From assembly GCA_020723105.1 (NCBI GenBank), contig DYJL01000005.1, positions 1-64,000 of the forward strand: a stretch of DNA of 64,000 bases, in the 5' to 3' direction. The translations under genes were made by a program, and so were the position numbers. The DNA is from Nitrospira japonica. Lineage in GTDB: Bacteria > Nitrospirota > Thermodesulfovibrionia > UBA6902. The notes under the pieces are model-generated. The model did not search any database. It was not told the origin of the DNA and worked only from the letters and a program-made list of their open reading frames with translations. This document shows positions 37,123 to 45,204 of this stretch, piece by piece. How positions within the stretch are numbered: position 1 is the stretch's first letter; every line of letters begins with the position of its first letter.

Positions 37123-37164
37123 AAATAAGATGTATAGTGAAAAGCTAACCGGAGGAGATATTCA

Positions 37165-37371
37165 ATGACTGAACTGGAAAAATTAAAACACCTGCTCGAA
37201 CACTGGATGGAGCATAACGAAGCTCATGTGAAGACATATGAGGAATGGGCTTCAAAGGTTGAGACTCTGGGGGAAAAGAAGTTAGCCGGCATACTCCAGC
37301 ATATTGTGGAAGAGAGCAGGAAGCTGAATGATTTGTTCAAGGAGGCAATGGGGCTTATGAAAAGGGATTAG
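37165..37371 (+). CDS. Small His-rich helical protein in the nickel operon
   Basis: This 68-aa protein is predicted to be two amphipathic helices. The first carries His9, His13, His17 and His21, spaced exactly four residues apart, on one face (LKHLLEHWMEHNEAHVKTY). A further His lies in the second helix (ILQHIVEES). GGAGGAG lies upstream of the ATG and the gene follows cbiO by 42 bp in the same direction. A role in nickel handling is inferred from the His array and the operon; I recall similar proteins beside Ni/Co transporters without assigned function. Confidence 0.7.
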   Translation: MTELEKLKHLLEHWMEHNEAHVKTYEEWASKVETLGEKKLAGILQHIVEESRKLNDLFKEAMGLMKRD

Positions 37372-37402
37372 GGGATAGGGCGTAGGGGGTAGGTAAGAAA
37401 TA

Positions 37403-39277
37403 CTAAAGTCTTGCAACCAGCTTATGCAATTCCGGATACTCATCTTTTAAGAGGGATATATCTTCTTTTAACAGCCTCAATCCTTCCGGCACATATTTCA
37501 GAAAATATTTTTTCCCCTTAACTGATGACAAAAAACCGTAGGCGCCGAGCGCCTGCATGTGTCTCTGAAGGCGGCAGACGAGCAGGGTCTCTCTGAAATA
37601 GTCTGCATCAAATTTGTCTTCAATTTTACTTATGTAAAAATCCACAAGCCGCTCTCTCATATCGTTTTTAAGCCTGTAATACGGATCCCATAGTATTGAC
37701 GCCACATCATATGCCGAAGGGCCCATTCTCGCGCCCTGATAGTCAATAATTATCAGAGTGCCATCAGACCGTACCATAATATTCTGTGACTGGAAGTCCC
37801 GGTGAATTATAGTCTTGGGGAAGGAGTCTGCTTTAAAGGCGAGACTGTTCAGTTCATCTTCTATTTCTGGAAGATCACGTGTTTGTATTCCCCTGATGTC
37901 TTCAATAAATCTCTCGATAAAGTAATCCGTTTCCCACCGGAAATATTCATAATCAAAAATCCTCTTTTTAAGTACCGGGCATATGTCTACATGGTCTGTT
38001 GCAAAGGTATGTATACTTGCCAGTGTATCAATAACTCTTCTGTAAAGTTTTTCTATCTCCTCTTCGTTACGAAAGCATTTCAGCCAGTTATAGAGGGATG
38101 TATTCCCTGCATCTTCAAATACAGCCTTTCTTTCATCAGGATCAACTTCAAACAATTCAGGAACGGGAATAGACTGTTTCAGAAAAAACTTCGTGTATTC
38201 TATGTGCCTTTCAAAGTCAGGGTCATTGTGCATACATTCCATCAGTACTGCAGATCTGTTGCCTCTTTTGATGCGGTAGTAGTTTCGGTCCGAACCTCCT
38301 GCGCCAATCAAATGTCTGTCATCTTCTCTTGATACGGCCGTTATTTCTGATTCATTGAGGTGTATTTCAAAACCGGGCCCGATGATGCAGTTTTCTAATG
38401 CAGAGGCCATCCCTTGAGACGGCCCTTGTGACAGGCCGGCTGGAAGCAGGATGCAATTTTTTAATGAAACCGGGCCTCCAAATACATATCCTTCCTCCAC
38501 CACTGCATATCCATTCAGTTCGATATTGGTGCAACCTCTTGTTGACGTATGAATATACATGGTCTCGCCGTCAGATCTCAGCGCATCAATAACAGCACGG
38601 GCATATCTGTCAGGAGTTCCGATATCACTCCAGTAGCAACCGTTTACATTGAATGTGCCCACCCTGCAGCCAGAAGCCACAGCTTTAAGCCATGCATCAA
38701 CGACACTTGATGCACCAACCGGAAGAAATTTCAGAAATTCTGGTTCGTATACAGCGATGCCGGTGAAGGCTGCTATAGCGCCATTTTCAGGGACGGGTTT
38801 AAAACCCGTTCCTATGCCGGCCAGAAATCCATTTTCATCAAGGACGACATTGTTAAATTCGGGATAATCGTGAACAGCAAGTGTTACGAGATTTTCTGAT
38901 GAGAGATGGCGCTCAAGCAGTTCCTGAAGGTTTATGTCGGAGAGTATATCCGAATTGTGAACAAGGAAAGTACTGTTACCCAAAAACCCTTCAGCATTTT
39001 TTAAGGCCCCACCAGTGCCGAGTATGGTGTCTTCATGGAAAAGAGTTATTTTTTTACTGAAGGGACTTTTTACCACCCACTCCTCGATAGCCTCTTTCAT
39101 ATGATGAAGATTTATTCCGAGTTTATCCACAGGCAGATTTAATGCTCTTTCAAGAACTTTTTGCAAAACAGGCTGACTCAGAATCGGAAGCAATGGTTTT
39201 GGAAAATGAAATGTAATTGGACGCAGCCTTTCACCAAAACCTGCAGCGGGAATAAAGATGTTGATTGTTTTATTCAT
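37403..39277 (-). CDS. Fused sugar-phosphate nucleotidyltransferase and small-molecule kinase (MurU/AmgK-like)
   Basis: The N-terminal domain (1 to about 235) is a nucleotidyltransferase: FIPAAGFGERLRPITFHFPKPLLPI and LVHNSDILSD. A short left-handed beta-helix-like stretch follows. From about residue 325 to 590 there is an aminoglycoside-phosphotransferase-type kinase with catalytic loop IHRDFQSQNIMV and metal motif IIDYQGARMGP. In Pseudomonas two separate enzymes, AmgK (MurNAc kinase) and MurU (uridylyltransferase), do these steps of muramate recycling; here they are fused. The neighbour upstream is a NamZ-type muramidase, which supports MurNAc as substrate. A different hexose cannot be excluded. 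Confidence 0.82.
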   Translation of the reverse strand: MNKTINIFIPAAGFGERLRPITFHFPKPLLPILSQPVLQKVLERALNLPVDKLGINLHHMKEAIEEWVVKSPFSKKITLFHEDTILGTGGALKNAEGFLGNSTFLVHNSDILSDINLQELLERHLSSENLVTLAVHDYPEFNNVVLDENGFLAGIGTGFKPVPENGAIAAFTGIAVYEPEFLKFLPVGASSVVDAWLKAVASGCRVGTFNVNGCYWSDIGTPDRYARAVIDALRSDGETMYIHTSTRGCTNIELNGYAVVEEGYVFGGPVSLKNCILLPAGLSQGPSQGMASALENCIIGPGFEIHLNESEITAVSREDDRHLIGAGGSDRNYYRIKRGNRSAVLMECMHNDPDFERHIEYTKFFLKQSIPVPELFEVDPDERKAVFEDAGNTSLYNWLKCFRNEEEIEKLYRRVIDTLASIHTFATDHVDICPVLKKRIFDYEYFRWETDYFIERFIEDIRGIQTRDLPEIEDELNSLAFKADSFPKTIIHRDFQSQNIMVRSDGTLIIIDYQGARMGPSAYDVASILWDPYYRLKNDMRERLVDFYISKIEDKFDADYFRETLLVCRLQRHMQALGAYGFLSSVKGKKYFLKYVPEGLRLLKEDISLLKDEYPELHKLVARL

Positions 39278-39335
39278 TGGAGAGAATTGTTAAGCAGATA
39301 GGAAATGGAATTTGAGCGGTTTTTTTTGCCGTCAA

Positions 39336-39391
39336 GTTCAGACGTGAAGTCTGAACAGGCAAAAACCTCGCAGACGGACAGGAGGTCCGTC
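39336..39391. repeat. Two adjacent hairpins between the NamZ-like and MurU/AmgK-like genes
   Basis: GTTCAGAC/GTCTGAAC (39336-39343 and 39349-39356, 5-nt loop) is followed by GACGGAC/GTCCGTC (39373-39379 and 39385-39391, 5-nt loop). On the minus strand the first is followed 15 nt later by a run of A residues, not T, so a terminator role is unlikely there. They look like intergenic repeats. Confidence 0.6.
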
Positions 39392-39439
39392 GAGAATGAG
39401 AGAAAAATTTATTTTCTATCTGCTTATTCATAGTCAAAA

Positions 39440-40606
39440 TTAATAAATTAAATATTCCTTCCTTATTTTCCTGTTGAATGTTTGGCACTGCTCATTCCAC
39501 CATTCCTCCATATAAGATAGTGGTTCACCGCTTTCAATATCTTTTCTGAGCCTGTCTGTGCCTGCAAGGATATCTATCGGCATTTTTACCGTCTCATATT
39601 CATACGGCGGTTGTTTCCATTGAAATTTATCAGGATAGAGGTCCTGTATTGCCTTGATAAGGGCCACACCAGTTTTAAACGGTTTGAATTTATTTCTGTT
39701 GATTACATGAATCTGCGCGCCGCCGCAAAGCTTCCCTGTATGTTTCTGGAAAGCAGGCTGAAAAAACAGAGGTCTGAAAATAACACCTGACAACTTAAAG
39801 GCCTGTAACTTTCTAATGAGAACTTCGGGATCAATGAAAGGCGCTCCGAATATCTCAAACGGCCGTGTGGTGCCGCGTCCTTCACTCAGATTGGTTCCTT
39901 CCAGAAGACACATGCCGGGATATACAATTGCAGCATCAAGCGTCGGCATATTCGGGGAAGGAAGAACCCATGGCAGGCCTGTCTCATCAAAATGCATCTT
40001 TCGCTTCCAGCCTTTCATCGGGATAATATGAAAATCCAGAGATGGATAGAAGTTGTCTCTTAAATATTTCCCTGTTTCACCTATTGTCATCGCATGCCGG
40101 ACTGGCAAGGGACGTTGTCCTACAAAAGATGTAAAAGACATATCAAGCACCGGGCCTTCTGTTATCATTCCGCCAATGGGGTTTGGCCTGTCGAGAATTA
40201 CAACAGATTTCCCCAGCTCACTGCATGCCTGCATACAAAGTTCCATAGTCCAGATGAATGTATAATAACGGGATCCAACATCCTGCAGGTCTATTACAAG
40301 CACATCAATATCTTTCAGCATTGAAGGCGTTGGCTTGCGGGTACTGCTATAAAGGCTGTGAACCGGCAGCCCTGTTTTTCTGTCCCTGAAGCCTTTCCAT
40401 TCAATCATATTGTCCTGAGTTTCTCCGAGGATTCCATGCTGGGGACCAAAGAGTGTTGTGAATTTATTCATCCTGCTTTTGAGAAAACAGTCTGCCGCAT
40501 GAAGCAACTTTCGGTTTACAGAAGCCGGATGTACAACAAGCCCTATGCGTGAGCCTTTTAATTTTCGGGGCCAGAGTTTGTCAAATATGTCGAGTCCTGT
40601 TTGCAT
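39440..40606 (-). CDS. Exo-beta-N-acetylmuramidase-like protein, NamZ/DUF1343 family
   Basis: This protein of about 388 aa matches the DUF1343 family, whose Bacillus member YbbC/NamZ removes terminal MurNAc from peptidoglycan fragments. Family motifs: LFGPQHGILGE, TGLPVHSLYSSTRKP, VLVIDLQDVGSRYYTFIWTM, ILDRPNPIGG, FVGQRPLPVRHAMTIGE and LSEGRGTTRPFE. No signal peptide is visible, so it may act in the cytoplasm or use a different export path. I use the Met at 40606; a longer frame to 40651 would overlap the divergent hemW start. It lies upstream of the fused MurU/AmgK-like gene. Confidence 0.85.
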   Translation of the reverse strand: MQTGLDIFDKLWPRKLKGSRIGLVVHPASVNRKLLHAADCFLKSRMNKFTTLFGPQHGILGETQDNMIEWKGFRDRKTGLPVHSLYSSTRKPTPSMLKDIDVLVIDLQDVGSRYYTFIWTMELCMQACSELGKSVVILDRPNPIGGMITEGPVLDMSFTSFVGQRPLPVRHAMTIGETGKYLRDNFYPSLDFHIIPMKGWKRKMHFDETGLPWVLPSPNMPTLDAAIVYPGMCLLEGTNLSEGRGTTRPFEIFGAPFIDPEVLIRKLQAFKLSGVIFRPLFFQPAFQKHTGKLCGGAQIHVINRNKFKPFKTGVALIKAIQDLYPDKFQWKQPPYEYETVKMPIDILAGTDRLRKDIESGEPLSYMEEWWNEQCQTFNRKIRKEYLIY

Positions 40607-40649
40607 TTGTGTATTATAAAGTAAATCTTTATCTTTGTTACAATTACAC

Positions 40650-41816
40650 ATGGCCCTTTCACTTTATGTCCATATCCCTTTCTGTCTGAAAAGGTGCATA
40701 TACTGTGATTTTGTATCAGGCGTTTATGACCCTGAAAAGGCAGATGCTTATATCAAGGCGCTGAAGAGCGAAATAAGCAATATTGCCGGAGCAGGACCTT
40801 TTTCAACTTTGTACATCGGCGGGGGTACGCCTACGGCGTTATCTGCCAGTGTTCTGACTGACTTAATCAATCATATCTTCAGCCGTTTTCAATTTGAAGA
40901 TAATTACGAAGCCACTATCGAGGTAAACCCCGGCACGATAGACAAAAAAAAATTACAGGCGATACGTTCTTTGGGGATAAACAGGATCAGCATTGGTATC
41001 CAGTCATTTAACGACAGGGAGCTTGCATTCCTTGGCAGGATTCATTCATCACAGGAAGCTGAGCAGGCAGTTTATTCAGCAAGGGATGCCGGTTTTGAGA
41101 ATATCGGGACAGATCTGATATATGGAATTCCGGGTCAGGATATGGTTGCCTGGAAGAAAACGCTTGAAACGACAGTAATGCTGAAGCCAGAACATATTTC
41201 TACATATGAACTTACGGTAGAAGAAGGCACCGCACTTTATAAATCTCTGAAGTCTCCTCTTTCATCTATCAAATTCGAAATTTTTAAAGAGATGCTGTCT
41301 GAAGAAAATATTATCGAGATGTATGAACATACAATTGAGTATCTGAGTTCACATGGCTACACTCATTACGAAATTTCCAATTTTGCGTTGCCTGGTTATC
41401 AGAGCAGACATAATCTCAATTACTGGAACCGGGGTGAATATCATAGCGCCGGGCTTGGAGCGCATTCTTTCATAAAGGGAAACCGTTATTGTAATACCGA
41501 TAATCTTGAGGCCTATCTAAGGGCTTTTTCAGAAAATAAAAGTTTAGTGAAGGAATCTGAATATATTGCCGAAGACAAGGTGTTGTCGGAGTCCCTCTTG
41601 CTGGGCCTGAGAAAAATCGTAGGAATAAATATAGAGTCTTTTTCAACGCGTTATAAAATAAATGTTCTAAGTCATTATCAGAATGAAATAAGGGAGCTGC
41701 AGGAAGCGGGTTTGATTGAAATCGTAAGTTCAGGTTGTTCATATGAAACAAACCTGAGACTCACAAGAAAAGGGCTTCTTCTGTCCAATGAGGTATTTTT
41801 GAAATTTATGAAATAG
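40650..41816 (+). CDS. hemW: HemW-like radical SAM protein (haem chaperone/coproporphyrinogen oxidase family)
   Basis: This 388-aa radical SAM protein has the cluster site [14 protein letters not shown] (CxxxCxxC), [13 protein letters not shown] and [12 protein letters not shown], then the C-terminal HemW/HemN domain ([17 protein letters not shown] and a winged-helix-like end). The short N-terminus and HIPFCxxxCxYCDF form are those of HemW, which inserts or transfers haem, rather than true HemN. I start at the ATG at 40650; a TTG at 40635 adds five residues without a ribosome site. It is divergent from the NamZ-like gene and followed by another radical SAM gene and hemE. Confidence 0.88.
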   Translation: MALSLYVHIPFCLKRCIYCDFVSGVYDPEKADAYIKALKSEISNIAGAGPFSTLYIGGGTPTALSASVLTDLINHIFSRFQFEDNYEATIEVNPGTIDKKKLQAIRSLGINRISIGIQSFNDRELAFLGRIHSSQEAEQAVYSARDAGFENIGTDLIYGIPGQDMVAWKKTLETTVMLKPEHISTYELTVEEGTALYKSLKSPLSSIKFEIFKEMLSEENIIEMYEHTIEYLSSHGYTHYEISNFALPGYQSRHNLNYWNRGEYHSAGLGAHSFIKGNRYCNTDNLEAYLRAFSENKSLVKESEYIAEDKVLSESLLLGLRKIVGINIESFSTRYKINVLSHYQNEIRELQEAGLIEIVSSGCSYETNLRLTRKGLLLSNEVFLKFMK

Positions 41817-41859
41817 CTCAGGTTTTCATAACCTCGTCAAAAAAGTTAATATAGTAACC

Positions 41860-42939
41860 ATGATAGATAAATTTGAGCCGAAATGGATCGCCTGGGAAAT
41901 TACGAGAAGGTGCAACCTTAAATGTGTTCACTGCCGTTCTTCTTCTGAAATGGTTGTTTCTCAGCATCCGGACTTTCCCATTGAAGAAGCTTACCGCATT
42001 ATTGACGACATCTCAGGTTATGCAAAACCGGTTATGGTGCTTTCAGGAGGCGAACCGCTTTTGAGAAAGGACGTCTTTGAGATAGCCAGATACGGGACTG
42101 ACAAATGCCTCAGGATGTGCCTTGCAACAAATGGGATGCTGGTCACGGATGAAATCTGCGAGAAGATTAAAACGGCGGGGATACGCATGGTATCTCTCAG
42201 CCTTGACGGCTCCACAGCAGAAGTTCATGATGATTTCAGATCGCAGAAAGGAGCCTTTGACGGCGTTATAAATGCGGCAAAACTGTTCAGGAAGCATGAT
42301 ATTCAATTTCTGATAAACTCATCTTTCACAAAACGTAACCAGAAAGAGATACCTAAAATCTACAAACTTGCCAAAGAACTCGGCGCCACTGCATGGTATA
42401 TGTTCATGATAGTGCCTACAGGCAGAGGCGAGGATATCATGAATGAACTTATCTCAAAAGAAGATTACGAGGAACTTCTTAAATGGCATTACGAGATGGA
42501 GAAGAACGAAAAAGATATGCTCGTCCGTCCCACATGTGCTCCGCACTATTACAGGATCGTGCTTCAGAAACAGAAGGAGGAGGGAGAAAAGATGGAACGG
42601 CGTACTCTTAAGTTTTCCACTGGCGGGTCCAAAGGATGTCTTGCGGGACAGCTCATCTGTCTTATAGATGTTGACGGCAATGTCCTGCCGTGCAGTTATT
42701 TCCCAAAATCAGCAGGCAACATCAGAGAAAAGTCCTTCAAGGAAATATGGGAAAATTCTGAATTGTTCAGAGACATGAGAAGCTTCAGGGATTATAAAGG
42801 AAGGTGCGGTTCCTGTGAATATGTCAATGTCTGCGGAGGCTGCCGTGCACGCGCATATGCAGTGACCGGCGACTACATGGACGAAGAGCCCTTTTGCGGA
42901 TATATCCCATACAGAATAAGAAAAAAAACAAGTAGTTAG
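41860..42939 (+). CDS. Radical SAM/SPASM protein, AhbD/NirJ-like
   Basis: This 359-aa protein has the radical SAM cluster motif [13 protein letters not shown] (CxxxCxxC), [11 protein letters not shown] and a Cys-rich C-terminal SPASM region ([33 protein letters not shown]). This layout is that of the haem synthase AhbD and the haem d1 protein NirJ. Context between hemW and hemE supports a tetrapyrrole role. AhbD acts on coproporphyrin from the sirohaem route, and the partner genes ahbA/B/C are not in this window, so the exact reaction is uncertain. Its last codons and stop lie inside an inverted repeat. Confidence 0.82.
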   Translation: MIDKFEPKWIAWEITRRCNLKCVHCRSSSEMVVSQHPDFPIEEAYRIIDDISGYAKPVMVLSGGEPLLRKDVFEIARYGTDKCLRMCLATNGMLVTDEICEKIKTAGIRMVSLSLDGSTAEVHDDFRSQKGAFDGVINAAKLFRKHDIQFLINSSFTKRNQKEIPKIYKLAKELGATAWYMFMIVPTGRGEDIMNELISKEDYEELLKWHYEMEKNEKDMLVRPTCAPHYYRIVLQKQKEEGEKMERRTLKFSTGGSKGCLAGQLICLIDVDGNVLPCSYFPKSAGNIREKSFKEIWENSELFRDMRSFRDYKGRCGSCEYVNVCGGCRARAYAVTGDYMDEEPFCGYIPYRIRKKTSS

Positions 42940-42970
42940 TAGTTGGTAGTTACTTACTACTAACTACTTG
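42929..42970. repeat. 15-bp perfect inverted repeat
   Basis: CAAGTAGTTAGTAGT (42929-42943) pairs with ACTACTAACTACTTG (42956-42970) across a 12-nt loop, composed of TAGTTAG-type units. It covers the last codons and stop of the radical SAM gene and ends about 20 bp before the hemE ribosome site. Confidence 0.75.
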
Positions 42971-42997
42971 CTACTTAACTACGATTCAGGAGGTTTT

Positions 42998-44047
42998 ATG
43001 AACGATACATTTCTAAAAGCATGTCGTGGGGAGGCTGTCCCTTTTACACCGATATGGATTATGCGTCAGGCGGGAAGATATTTGCCTGACTATCAGAAGG
43101 TGCGGGGTAAAGTTGATTTCCTGACGCTCTGCAAGACTCCGGAGCTTGCAGCAGAAGTAACCATTCAGCCTATTGATATTTTAAAAGTTGATGCAGCGAT
43201 TCTTTTCTCTGACATCCTGATCCCGGTTGAGGCTATGGGAATGAACCTTGAATTTCATGAAAAGCGTGGGCCAGTCATGACCCCGGCCATACGTGACGAG
43301 AATACCGTTAAAAAACTTTTGGTCCCGGACCCGGAAGAGAAGATGAAATTTGTAATGGATACGATACGCATATTGCGGAAGGAGCTTGCAAACAAGGTGC
43401 CCCTTATAGGTTTCTCCGGCGCGCCTTTTACGACCGCAACGTATATGATAGAAGGCGGGACCTCGAAGAATTTTCTCAATACCAAAAGGATGATCTTTCA
43501 GGCCCCTGAATTATTCAGGGCTCTGATGGATAAGATAACTGCCACTGTTACCGAATATTTGAAGGCACAGATCAAGGCCGGCACTCAGGCTGTGCAATTG
43601 TTTGATACCTGGGGCGGGATTTTCTCACCTCAGGACTTTAAGGCGCATGCACTGTCGTATGTCAAAAAAATCATACATGATCTCAAAAAATGGCTTAAGG
43701 CTGAGAATATAAGTGTTCCGATTATATATTTTGTCGGTGAAACCGCAGGCTTGCTGGAAGAAATAAAAGAAGCCGGCGCTGATGTCTACGGTGTGGACTG
43801 GAGAATAAATCTGGATGATGCAATAAGAAGACTCGGAAGCAGCGCAGTTGTGCAGGGCAACCTGGATCCTCTGGCATTATTTCTCCCGCAAAACGAGATA
43901 GAGCAGCGTGTGAAGGATATTCTTTCCCGTGCAGCTTTGGCAAAAGGGCATATTTTTAATCTCGGTCATGGGGTAGTGCCTGAGACTTCGCCTGAGAATG
44001 TGATCGCCTTGGTAGACATGGTCCACAGACACAGCCAAAGGAAATAG
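42998..44047 (+). CDS. hemE: Uroporphyrinogen decarboxylase HemE
   Basis: HemE converts uroporphyrinogen III to coproporphyrinogen III (349 aa). It has the N-terminal signature PIWIMRQAGRYLPDYQ, the active-site Asp region DAAILFSDILIP, and GFSGAPFTTATYMIEGG. I start at the ATG at 42998, where AGGAGG lies four bases upstream; a frame reaching 42968 has no such site. It is the last gene of the hemW-radical SAM-hemE group. HemE suggests a classical route from uroporphyrinogen, while the neighbour looks like the alternative route. Confidence 0.96.
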   Translation: MNDTFLKACRGEAVPFTPIWIMRQAGRYLPDYQKVRGKVDFLTLCKTPELAAEVTIQPIDILKVDAAILFSDILIPVEAMGMNLEFHEKRGPVMTPAIRDENTVKKLLVPDPEEKMKFVMDTIRILRKELANKVPLIGFSGAPFTTATYMIEGGTSKNFLNTKRMIFQAPELFRALMDKITATVTEYLKAQIKAGTQAVQLFDTWGGIFSPQDFKAHALSYVKKIIHDLKKWLKAENISVPIIYFVGETAGLLEEIKEAGADVYGVDWRINLDDAIRRLGSSAVVQGNLDPLALFLPQNEIEQRVKDILSRAALAKGHIFNLGHGVVPETSPENVIALVDMVHRHSQRK

Positions 44048-44195
44048 ATCTGCATTTACCTTTAAGATATTTACTATAAATTCCAAATAAAAAAGTAATC
44101 TCCTCCGTAAGACACGCGGAGAAGAAATAACGGAGTTTACAGGGAAATAATGAACCTGCTTTCTCAGTGGTTTCAGCAAAACCTCGACATTTTCT

Positions 44196-45020
44196 TTATT
44201 TTTTAGTTTTTTTTATATAATGATTTGCAGCAAAAATTGCTGGAATCCCTAATCCAAGCAGCAGAAACGTTGCGGGTTCAGGTATAGGCGGCATTTCAGA
44301 ATCAGGTGGGGATTCGGGAGTAGATGTTGGTCTATGAGTAGATGTTGGTCTATGGTAACGCTCTAAGCTTGGAAAGTATTCAAAAACAAACAGTGGCAGC
44401 CTTGGTTGTTCTACAAATATGGGTTTTGCAGGATGAGTTGAGTGTGTCTGATTTGGAGGGTCTATAGACATTTGAATCGGAGTATTTGCAGTTGATTGAA
44501 GCGGTGATTTTGCTGATATTTCAGGAGACGGGCTGGATGATTCATGTACGGGATGTACTGCTACATAATCATTGCAACAGTAAGTACGCACTATTATATT
44601 ACCATCACTAATATATCTATCACCTGCAGGAAGTCTTAAGGGTCTTTCTTTATGGAATATCATCCCATTTTTTCTGAAGGTTATGTATACTGTGATAGGC
44701 GTATTTAATTTTCCGAGATAGGCCTTTTCCCATTTAAAATTTGCAAAATGTTTTGATAGTAAATTGTCTCTGGAAACAACCCGATGGAAATCTTCGACAG
44801 AATGGACTGAATTTTTGTTGCAGAGTCCGTACCATTTTCCATTAGACTCAAAAGTGGCATCTTGAAAATCTTCTTCAAACGGGGCAGACAAATTTAAATA
44901 GTCTGTTTTTTGTTTAAGCGCTATTAAAGCAGTTACAAGTGCGAGAAAAGCGAGAATAGTTGCAAGAAAAGCAAGAGTTAAAGCTATTGTTGATCGCTTA
45001 CTATGGGTATTACGTTTCAT
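44196..45020 (-). CDS. PEP-CTERM sorted membrane/cell-surface protein
   Basis: This 274-aa protein has an N-terminal transmembrane helix or signal (RSTIALTLAFLATILAFLAL), a globular part (about 45-160), a Pro/Ser/Thr-rich linker and a C-terminal PEP-CTERM sorting signal: PEPATFLLLGLGIPA followed by basic residues. The linker includes a duplicated HRPTST unit, encoded by a 17-bp tandem repeat at 44320-44354. Such proteins are cut and transferred by exosortase/XrtA-type enzymes in diderm bacteria. No exosortase is in this window. It is a single gene between hemE and the ATPase gene. Confidence 0.82.
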   Translation of the reverse strand: MKRNTHSKRSTIALTLAFLATILAFLALVTALIALKQKTDYLNLSAPFEEDFQDATFESNGKWYGLCNKNSVHSVEDFHRVVSRDNLLSKHFANFKWEKAYLGKLNTPITVYITFRKNGMIFHKERPLRLPAGDRYISDGNIIVRTYCCNDYVAVHPVHESSSPSPEISAKSPLQSTANTPIQMSIDPPNQTHSTHPAKPIFVEQPRLPLFVFEYFPSLERYHRPTSTHRPTSTPESPPDSEMPPIPEPATFLLLGLGIPAIFAANHYIKKTKK

Positions 45021-45204
45021 AGTATATGTATAATTTTTCGGATGGTTATAACGATTTCTTTAATTTCTGTTGCTGAAGCGAGTGAGGCGAGTTTTTTTAT
45101 AGATTATTTTTTAATAATAATCTTATAATAACTCACAAAATAAATTAGTTAGTAGATTCTGACTGAAAGATAATACGCAACAGGTCCTATCGTAATTTAT
45201 TTTT

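Noticed and set aside
39270-39488. 72-codon minus-strand open frame between the muramate recycling genes
   Set aside because: It runs through two palindromic hairpins and the ends of both real genes, without ribosome site or recognisable protein features.
44098-44130. CTCCG / CGGAG dyad after hemE as a terminator
   Set aside because: The stem is short and interrupted and is not followed by a T run.
44320-44354. Two 17-bp direct repeats, possible CRISPR-like array
   Set aside because: Only two copies with a 1-bp gap; they encode the duplicated HRPTST unit of the PEP-CTERM protein linker.
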